The notes below the pieces were generated by a model. The model was not told the DNA's origin and did no database searches. It worked only from the letters and a program-made list of their open reading frames with translations. Positions 6,845 to 11,179 of a DNA stretch of 11,179 nucleotides are shown here, one piece after another. The stretch lies in contig JARHYY010000136.1 of the NCBI GenBank assembly GCA_029258405.1, positions 1 to 11,179 of the forward strand, read 5' to 3'. Source of the DNA: Helicobacteraceae bacterium (lineage in GTDB: Bacteria > Campylobacterota > Campylobacteria > Campylobacterales > Helicobacteraceae). Every line of letters starts with the position of its first letter. Position 1 is the first letter of the stretch. Both the position numbers and the translations under genes were made by a program.

Positions 6845-7414
6845 ATGATACTTCTTGATGAAAATGGGACTATCCATTTGGGCAATGCACTAGAAGATGA
6901 AAAGCTTTATAATATTATAGCAGAGCTTATAGAGCAATTGCAAAACGATAAAAAACCCCTAAAATATAAAAGATTATGCGAATGTATTGCCAATAATATA
7001 ACAGAATTGAGCATGGCTTTAAATTTAGCCGCATTAGAACATGATGAGCAAATAAGAAGTGCTAAATTTATTCAAACTCTTAATAATTTTATTGCATATG
7101 CAAATAGAGCTGAATTTATGGGCTATCGCTGTTGCTTTAGTCGCACTATTGAAATATTGGGGCATAGTGTTGATGTGCTTTTTGCAAAAAGTAATTTTTT
7201 ATCAACTGATATTGAAATTGATAGTATTCTTGGTTTGCCCATCGAGCTATTTGTACAAAATGCTCAAAAAGATGGTAATTTAGGGCATTTTGTACAATCT
7301 TTCTTTTTTGGGATACCTAAAGAAAGTTATCATCAAGGAAGAATAGAAGCAAAACTTAAAAAAATGCAAGCACAACACACTTTATATAAATCAGCCTTTA
7401 TTAAAAATGATTAA
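6845..7414 (+). CDS. Hypothetical cytosolic protein (189 aa)
   Basis: I do not recognise this protein. It has 189 residues, no signal peptide or membrane segment, and is mostly predicted helical, with a long amphipathic N-terminal half (EDEKLYNIIAELIEQLQND..., then ELSMALNLAALEHDEQIRSAKF). The middle has a notable GYRCCFSRTIEILGHSVDVLFAK segment with paired cysteines, followed by an acidic strand region (LSTDIEIDSILGLPIELF). Codon use is like that of the neighbours. It follows the 90-residue gene by 14 bases under a weak AAGAAAGAGA ribosome binding site, and a hairpin-rich gap separates it from hemD. Confidence 0.65.
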   Translation: MILLDENGTIHLGNALEDEKLYNIIAELIEQLQNDKKPLKYKRLCECIANNITELSMALNLAALEHDEQIRSAKFIQTLNNFIAYANRAEFMGYRCCFSRTIEILGHSVDVLFAKSNFLSTDIEIDSILGLPIELFVQNAQKDGNLGHFVQSFFFGIPKESYHQGRIEAKLKKMQAQHTLYKSAFIKND

Positions 7415-7436
7415 GAGGAATTTATAAATATCTATC

Positions 7437-7481
7437 TCTTATAAGAAATGATAAATTATTTACTTGCAACAAATAATTCAT
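7437..7481. promoter_or_regulatory. Palindromes in the leader region upstream of hemD
   Basis: Two elements sit side by side. TCTTATAAGA (7437-7446) is a perfect 10-bp palindrome. ATAAATTATTT (7451-7461) and AAATAATTCAT (7471-7481) are inverted repeats, 10 of 11 matching, around the 9-base loop ACTTGCAAC, which itself contains palindromic TTGCAA. There is no T-run after the 3' arm, so it is not a typical intrinsic terminator on the plus strand; an operator or leader structure is possible. The function is unknown. Confidence 0.4.
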
Positions 7482-7531
7482 AAAATCTTAAGAATAGGCG
7501 AGTTAGTCTTGCAAAAACAAAGAGCATAATA

Positions 7532-8251
7532 ATGAACAAGAAATGCCCCATTTATCTCATAGGCAATGTGAGTTTTAAAGATGTGATTTCATTGCCACTT
7601 ACAGAAATTCATTTTTTACAGCCAAGTAATTTGGAGTATAACAACGCTCTTAATCTTGATTCTAAACATGATTTTAGTATTTCTGATTTAGAAAATGTAA
7701 TCTTTATTTTAACATCAAAAAATACTATTGCTGCACTTAAAAACCTACACATTCCATTGCATGGAAAAAAGGCTTTTGTTATCGGTAAAATGACAAGATC
7801 CGCATTCTTGAAAGAGGGTGGCATACCTATTGCTATGCCAAAAGAGGGTTATGGAGCAGAGCTTATACAGCTTATACAAAACAATATGTCAAAATCACAA
7901 AAAGCCATTTACTTTAGAGCAAGAGAAAGCTTTAAAAATATTGCTCATGAGCTTAAATGCTTAGGCTATTGTGTGGGGGAGGTTATTGTATATGAGAGTA
8001 TTGTATCACAGAAATATTACAAACCCCCAGAGCCAAATGCCATTATTATATTTGGTGCGCCATCGAGTTATCATGCTTTTATGCAAAAGTTTGCTTGGGA
8101 TAGCACTTATAGGGCTATTGCGATTGGAAAGAGCACTTTTGAAGCCTTTGCTCCACATATACAAAATCAAAGCTTTATCGCTCCCTCTCAAAGTTTCCAT
8201 TCATGTGTTCAACTTGCACGGCAATATAATTCCAAATTTATTTTCTCTTAA
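7532..8251 (+). CDS. hemD: Uroporphyrinogen-III synthase
   Basis: HemD closes and inverts ring D of hydroxymethylbilane to give uroporphyrinogen III in the cytosol, a step of haem synthesis. The 239-residue protein has the usual length and the two-domain layout. Recognisable segments are VIFILTSKNTIAAL (about residues 52-65), KKAFVIGKMTRSAFLKEGG (about 77-95), KAIYFRARESFKNIAHELKCLGYCVGEVIVYES (about 128-160), IIIFGAPSSYHAF (about 171-183) and YRAIAIGKSTFEAF (about 191-204), matching the family's "TS.n.v", "vG..Ta..l", "VYet" and "aIG.tT" motifs. Sequence is poorly conserved in this family, which is normal. The start at 7532 has only a weak AAAGAG ribosome binding site. It is not next to other haem genes here. 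A 76-base gap follows. Confidence 0.85.
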   Translation: MNKKCPIYLIGNVSFKDVISLPLTEIHFLQPSNLEYNNALNLDSKHDFSISDLENVIFILTSKNTIAALKNLHIPLHGKKAFVIGKMTRSAFLKEGGIPIAMPKEGYGAELIQLIQNNMSKSQKAIYFRARESFKNIAHELKCLGYCVGEVIVYESIVSQKYYKPPEPNAIIIFGAPSSYHAFMQKFAWDSTYRAIAIGKSTFEAFAPHIQNQSFIAPSQSFHSCVQLARQYNSKFIFS

Positions 8252-8286
8252 CAAGTTTTAAGTGTTTATATGGCAGAATCTTGTTA
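8249..8286. repeat. Inverted repeat TAACAAG / CTTGTTA between hemD and the DUF305 gene
   Basis: TAACAAG (8249-8255, beginning with the hemD stop codon) and CTTGTTA (8280-8286) are perfect complements 24 bases apart. There is no downstream T-run, so a terminator is not supported. It could be a weak stem or a divided operator ahead of the DUF305 gene, or chance. Confidence 0.25.
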
Positions 8287-8327
8287 CGGTTTAAAGTATT
8301 TTAGTGTAGTCTATAAGGAGCTTGATA

Positions 8328-8978
8328 ATGAATAAAAGAGGGTATAGTGATATATTGGTTTTACCGATCATTTTTTTAAGTAGTGTTCTTTGTTTTGCAC
8401 AGCCACATAGCACACATGAGCATGCAAATATGACTATGTCAGATATGCAGCATGCCCAACAGTCTGATATTATTGATGCCATGCACAAACCTATGATGAC
8501 TCAGCCATTAGCACAGACAGGCAATGCAGATAAGGATTATTTAATAAATATGATTCCCCATCATCAAGGTGCGATAGATTCAGCAAAACTTATACTTCAA
8601 AAAACCCAAGATAAATCTCTTGTTGCATTAGCAACAAATATTGTTAATTCTCAAGAAAAAGAAGTTCAGTACTTCAAAAATCTTTTACAAAATGATTTTC
8701 CTGCCACTGTACTCGATAAAAATGCCTATCAAGAAACATTAGCACTCAATAAAAAAATCCATAATGACATGATGCAAGCTATGAGTGAAATACCCCCAAG
8801 CGACAACATACGACAACAATTTCTTGAAGGGATGATTGCCCACCACCAAGGAGCAGTAGAAAGTTCTCGCATGATTATAAGCTATACTAAAAACGATACG
8901 ATTCGAAAAATTGCTGAAAGCATTATCAAAGAACAAGTGAATGAAATTCATATTATGCACGATTTGCTTAACCCTTAA
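8328..8978 (+). CDS. Secreted tandem DUF305 protein, possibly copper-binding
   Basis: A 216-residue protein with a signal peptide (cleavage probably after Ala24, CFA-Q). A Met/His-rich stretch (residues 27-60: HSTHEHANMTMSDMQHA...) precedes two DUF305 half-repeats. The first holds MIPHHQGAID (HHQ at 78-80) and ends EKEVQYFKNLL; the second holds MIAHHQGAVES (HHQ at 172-174) and ends VNEIHIMHDLL. DUF305 proteins are four-helix, ferritin-like periplasmic proteins, and members such as cyanobacterial CopM bind copper; metal binding here is inferred from the His/Met content. ATG 8328 is used because AAGGAG (8315-8320) is well spaced; TTG 8322 is an unlikely alternative. The YciI gene begins 16 bases after the stop. 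Confidence 0.85.
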   Translation: MNKRGYSDILVLPIIFLSSVLCFAQPHSTHEHANMTMSDMQHAQQSDIIDAMHKPMMTQPLAQTGNADKDYLINMIPHHQGAIDSAKLILQKTQDKSLVALATNIVNSQEKEVQYFKNLLQNDFPATVLDKNAYQETLALNKKIHNDMMQAMSEIPPSDNIRQQFLEGMIAHHQGAVESSRMIISYTKNDTIRKIAESIIKEQVNEIHIMHDLLNP

Positions 8979-8994
8979 AGCATAAGGATTAAAA

Positions 8995-9297
8995 ATGTTA
9001 AACTTATTTGTAATGATTGTGAAGTATAAAGCACCAATAGAGCAAATAGATTCTGCCTTGCAATCACATCGAGAATACCTTAAGGAGCATTATAAGACAG
9101 GAGTGCTCCTTGCTTCAGGCACTCAAAACCCAAGAACAGGTGGTGTTATTATTGGTAAATTTTTAGATAAAAAAGCAGCTGTTCTATTCAGTGAAAATGA
9201 TCCATTTGTTAAACAAAATCTTGTTGAATATCATATCATAGAATTTTCCCCAATACTCCATAATGAGATTTTATCAGACTTTTTAGGAAGTTCATAA
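8995..9297 (+). CDS. YciI-family protein
   Basis: A 100-residue single-domain protein matching the YCII-related family (dimeric alpha-beta barrel fold). Visible features are the opening strand MLNLFVMIVKYK, the helix IDSALQSHREYLKEHYKTG with the family's conserved histidine (His25), the strand LLASGTQNPRTGGVIIGKF, and the conserved S-x-N-D-P-F segment (residues 66-71) before the last strand. The family is cytosolic and its substrates are mostly unknown; hydrolase or dechlorinase-type chemistry is known for a few members. It overlaps the following metalloprotease gene by one base (TAATG), so translation is probably coupled. Function beyond the family cannot be inferred. Confidence 0.85.
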   Translation: MLNLFVMIVKYKAPIEQIDSALQSHREYLKEHYKTGVLLASGTQNPRTGGVIIGKFLDKKAAVLFSENDPFVKQNLVEYHIIEFSPILHNEILSDFLGSS

Positions 9298-10061
9298 TGT
9301 TTAAAAAAACTGCTTTTCTCACAGCAATAACTGCCTTTGCTTTGCTCTTGCCCTTTTTTAATGCTTGTATGGCAGATAATCCTTATGTTAATCGTTCTCA
9401 ACTTATGCTTGTTAGCGAGGAAAGCGAATTGCAAATGGGAGAACAGGGGCGAGATGAAATTTTAAAAACTGCCACAATAAGCCACAATAAGAAAATGGCA
9501 CAAAAAATTGTAGAAGTAGGCAAGAAGCTTGCCCATGTAGCTAATCAACCAAATTATACATGGGAATTTTATCTCATTGAGAGCAATGAAGTAAATGCGT
9601 TTTGCTTGCCCGGAGGAAAAGTTTTTGTCTATACTGGTATTTTAAATTTTGTTGCTAATGATGATGAGCTAGCCACTATTATGGGGCATGAGATAGGACA
9701 TGCTATAGCACGACATGGGGCAGAACGCATGAGCATGTCAATGATACAGGATACAGGACAAAAAGCTACTTCCATACTAGCTGAAAAATATACGCCAAAA
9801 TATGCCTATATTGCTGGCGAAGCCTACAATATAGGCACAAATTATGGTTTAATGTTGCCTTATAGTCGGGAGCAGGAGCTTGAAGCTGATAAAATTGGAA
9901 TTGAACTTATGTATAAGGCAGGGTATAATCCTAAATATGCTCTTAGTTTTTGGCAGAAAATGGCACAACAAGGCAAAGGAGGGATAGAATTTTTTTCTAC
10001 TCACCCAAGTGATTCAACAAGGATTAAAAACATTAAAGCACATATACAAAACTTAAAATAG
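9297..10061 (+). CDS. M48-family metalloprotease, exported
   Basis: A 254-residue zinc protease with the M48 core. HEIGH at residues 131-135 supplies two zinc-binding histidines and the catalytic Glu132, and SREQELEAD (190-198) supplies the third ligand, Glu196. NAFCLPGGKVFVYTG (100-114) and FFSTHPSDSTRI near the C-terminus are typical of the LoiP/YggG- and BepA-type periplasmic branch. The N-terminus is a signal sequence; FNAC at 21-24 could be an atypical lipobox (Cys24), so it may be an outer-membrane lipoprotein like LoiP, or a soluble periplasmic enzyme. There is no TPR extension, unlike BepA. The likely role is envelope protein quality control. It is coupled to the YciI gene by a one-base overlap; AGGAAG just upstream is the ribosome binding site. 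Confidence 0.9.
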   Translation: MFKKTAFLTAITAFALLLPFFNACMADNPYVNRSQLMLVSEESELQMGEQGRDEILKTATISHNKKMAQKIVEVGKKLAHVANQPNYTWEFYLIESNEVNAFCLPGGKVFVYTGILNFVANDDELATIMGHEIGHAIARHGAERMSMSMIQDTGQKATSILAEKYTPKYAYIAGEAYNIGTNYGLMLPYSREQELEADKIGIELMYKAGYNPKYALSFWQKMAQQGKGGIEFFSTHPSDSTRIKNIKAHIQNLK

Positions 10062-10080
10062 TATCTATAAAGGAGTTTTT

Positions 10081-10452
10081 ATGAGTAATTATGTTCCAAG
10101 AGTGATTGCTACCCAAGAGGCTACTGCTCTTATCAAACAACTTCAGAATGAACACGGTGAAATACTATTCCATCAAAGTGGTGGTTGTTGTGATGGCTCT
10201 GTTCCATTGTGTTATGAGGTGCAAGACTTTAAAGTTGGAGAGAATGATTTGAAACTAGGAGTGTTGGCAGGGGCTGGATTTTATATGCATAAAGCACAAT
10301 ATGAATATTATAAACATGCACAAATCATAATAGAAGCTCAAGATGGTAATGGAAGTGAGTTTTCTATAGAATATGGTAGTGGTAAAAAATTTACTTTCAA
10401 TCTCCGACTTCTTACAAAAGAGGAGTTAGACAATCTTAACCCTTTGGAATGA
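10081..10452 (+). CDS. DUF779 protein
   Basis: A 123-residue protein matching DUF779. The key motif is HQSGGCCDGSVPLC (residues 31-44), with Cys36, Cys37 and Cys44 as possible metal or redox residues, followed by GVLAGAGFYMHKAQYEYY and FNLRLLTKEEL near the end, as in the family. In other bacteria DUF779 genes often sit next to aldehyde dehydrogenase genes; no such gene is in this window, so the partner is unknown. It is cytosolic with no signal peptide. AAAGGAG (10069-10075) is a strong ribosome binding site five bases before the ATG, and the gap after the protease gene is 19 bases, so it probably belongs to the same transcript and is its last gene. Confidence 0.88.
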   Translation: MSNYVPRVIATQEATALIKQLQNEHGEILFHQSGGCCDGSVPLCYEVQDFKVGENDLKLGVLAGAGFYMHKAQYEYYKHAQIIIEAQDGNGSEFSIEYGSGKKFTFNLRLLTKEELDNLNPLE

Positions 10453-10454
10453 TT

Positions 10455-10483
10455 AAGGTAAAGGTATTCAATACTACCCTTTT
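10455..10483 (+). terminator. Weak possible terminator after the DUF779 gene
   Basis: AAGGTA pairs with TACCCTT (one extra C) around an inner GTAT-TCA-ATAC stem, ending in TTTT. It starts three bases after the stop codon and is where the transcript should end. The stem is short and has an internal bulge, so this is tentative. Confidence 0.35.
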
Positions 10484-10697
10484 CAACATTATTTCTAAGC
10501 TATTCCATTTTAAGCATGCAAGCATTTCAATAGCATAGAGCTTGCTGTTACTTTAAGATTCATATTATCTCTTAAGATACATAGAGAATTTTTATAGATA
10601 GTGTTTTTGCCATCTTGAGATTTTTTATTCATGGAGATATTGATTCTTTTATAATAGCCTTTTACTTTTTTTAAATTATGATGTATATTACAATAAT

Positions 10698-10715
10698 TAA
10701 AAACATATGTTTTTA
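10698..10715. repeat. 18-bp perfect palindrome TAAAAACATATGTTTTTA
   Basis: The sequence is identical to its reverse complement over all 18 bases. The absence of a loop makes an RNA hairpin poor, so a dimeric DNA-binding site is the more natural reading. High AT content raises the chance of random palindromes, but this one includes a C/G pair. Confidence 0.45.
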
Positions 10716-10735
10716 TGATATTCTTAAACAGAAAT

Positions 10736-10751
10736 TAAAATATATATTTTA
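10736..10751. repeat. 16-bp palindrome TAAAATATATATTTTA
   Basis: A perfect palindrome of only A and T, centred 37 bases from the 18-bp palindrome. Low complexity makes it weak evidence by itself. Confidence 0.3.
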
Positions 10752-10949
10752 GAATTAATAGATTAAAGTATTTTATTGGTTTAATGGCTATTTTTACTTT
10801 TACTTATTCTATAAATCATAGTGTATATACCATATCCTTAAGAGAGTAGCTTGAATCTGTGTGTAATAATGTCTGTAATATGAGAATATTTTATAATTAA
10901 AATTCTTATCTATGCACTACGCATGACATAATTTATTGCTCTGTATTCA

Positions 10950-11179
10950 TTATTGAGAGCTTGCATTTACTAATATTATTAGTGCCTTAATTATATTCTT
11001 AGGTATTACCGAGCCCCAATCTTTTATTGCTCTTGTAAATTTGTTATTGATAATAGATATTAAAAGTTTCTTTGATAATAAATCATGAACTCTTAAAACA
11101 ATATGGAGTAAGGATTTAAAATCAAAGCAAATAAGAAGCTCAAAGAGAGCAAAAATAATCATACATATAGAGCTACAGA
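10950..11179 (-). CDS. Possible 3' end of a minus-strand gene (partial, doubtful)
   Basis: On the minus strand a frame is open from the window edge to a TAA at 10950, about 76 codons. It reads FELLICFDFKSLLHIV...INNKFTRAIKDWGSVIPKNI and is not recognised. No ribosome binding site supports the internal ATG at 11162, so if real it is the tail of a gene starting beyond the window. The composition is hydrophobic and basic, as random AT-rich sequence also gives, so this is uncertain. It would be the only minus-strand gene here. Confidence 0.2.
   Translation of the reverse strand, partial: CSSICMIIFALFELLICFDFKSLLHIVLRVHDLLSKKLLISIINNKFTRAIKDWGSVIPKNIIKALIILVNASSQ
10969..10983. repeat. 7-1-7 inverted repeat ACTAATATTATTAGT
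   Basis: ACTAATA and TATTAGT flank a single T. The 7-1-7 geometry recalls operator sites such as Fur boxes, but the sequence does not match the known Helicobacter Fur consensus well. Confidence 0.25.

Larger units (their letters stand above)
10484..11179. other. AT-rich region without a convincing gene
   Basis: About 700 very AT-rich bases at the right edge. No reading frame here has a ribosome binding site and a recognisable protein. It holds the palindromes listed separately and, at the far end, an open minus-strand frame that enters from outside the window. No RNA gene, insertion-sequence end or attachment site was seen. It may be a degraded or accessory-region boundary. Confidence 0.6.

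Noticed and set aside
7059..7283. Hydrophobic plus-strand frame of 74 codons resembling a small membrane protein
   Set aside because: It lies wholly inside the 189-residue gene in another frame and has no ribosome binding site.
7971..8261. Plus-strand frame of 96 codons
   Set aside because: It is an out-of-frame shadow within hemD; the hemD frame shows the family motifs.
8291..8310. A -10 box (TATTTT) for the DUF305 gene
   Set aside because: It has two mismatches in an AT-rich stretch and no supporting element; it cannot be told from chance.
10969..10983. A Fur box
   Set aside because: The 7-1-7 geometry fits, but the sequence is shifted from the known TAATAAT-n-ATTATTA consensus and no iron gene follows.

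Overview
The window looks like chromosomal DNA from an enterohepatic Helicobacter or a close relative in the Campylobacterota. The sequence is AT-rich with dense, almost entirely plus-strand genes. It has TATAAT-type -10 boxes, a G8 homopolymer tract of the kind these bacteria use for phase variation, a DUF285 (BspA-like) repeat gene, and a divergent HemD. No rRNA, tRNA, CRISPR array or complete insertion sequence is visible.

Left edge (1-1437): the 3' end of a gene whose tail resembles the C-terminus of a PP2C-type protein phosphatase is followed 14 bases later by a DUF285 repeat protein. The repeat protein starts at TTG directly behind a G8 tract. It contains two modules made from the same parts (offset 414 bp) and built of 25-residue repeats. 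A short in-frame relic of a further module lies just after its stop codon.

Middle (1548-6516): a promoter-like TATAAT leads into a tight five-gene envelope operon. It encodes a COG3014-type lipoprotein, a YcfL-like lipoprotein, an LpoB-like lipoprotein, a secreted protein that probably belongs to the DUF6844 group, and a secreted CsgG/HfaB-like protein with an LPP20/FlgT-like N-terminus. Gaps are 9-10 bases and the last two genes overlap by one base. The first three proteins are predicted lipoproteins, each with its acylated cysteine at residue 22; the last two have cleavable signal peptides. This is the most interesting system in the window: an outer-membrane or periplasmic assembly with a conserved gene set but no established role in this lineage.

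Right half (6527-10452): a second TATAAT precedes two short unrecognised cytosolic proteins. Then come hemD (uroporphyrinogen-III synthase), a secreted protein with two DUF305 halves and a Met/His-rich leader (possibly copper-related), a YciI-family protein that overlaps an M48 metalloprotease gene, and a DUF779 protein. The last four genes are close and co-directional and may be co-transcribed.

The final 727 bases hold no convincing gene. They are very AT-rich, contain several perfect palindromes, and carry a minus-strand reading frame that runs off the window edge and might be the tail of a gene.
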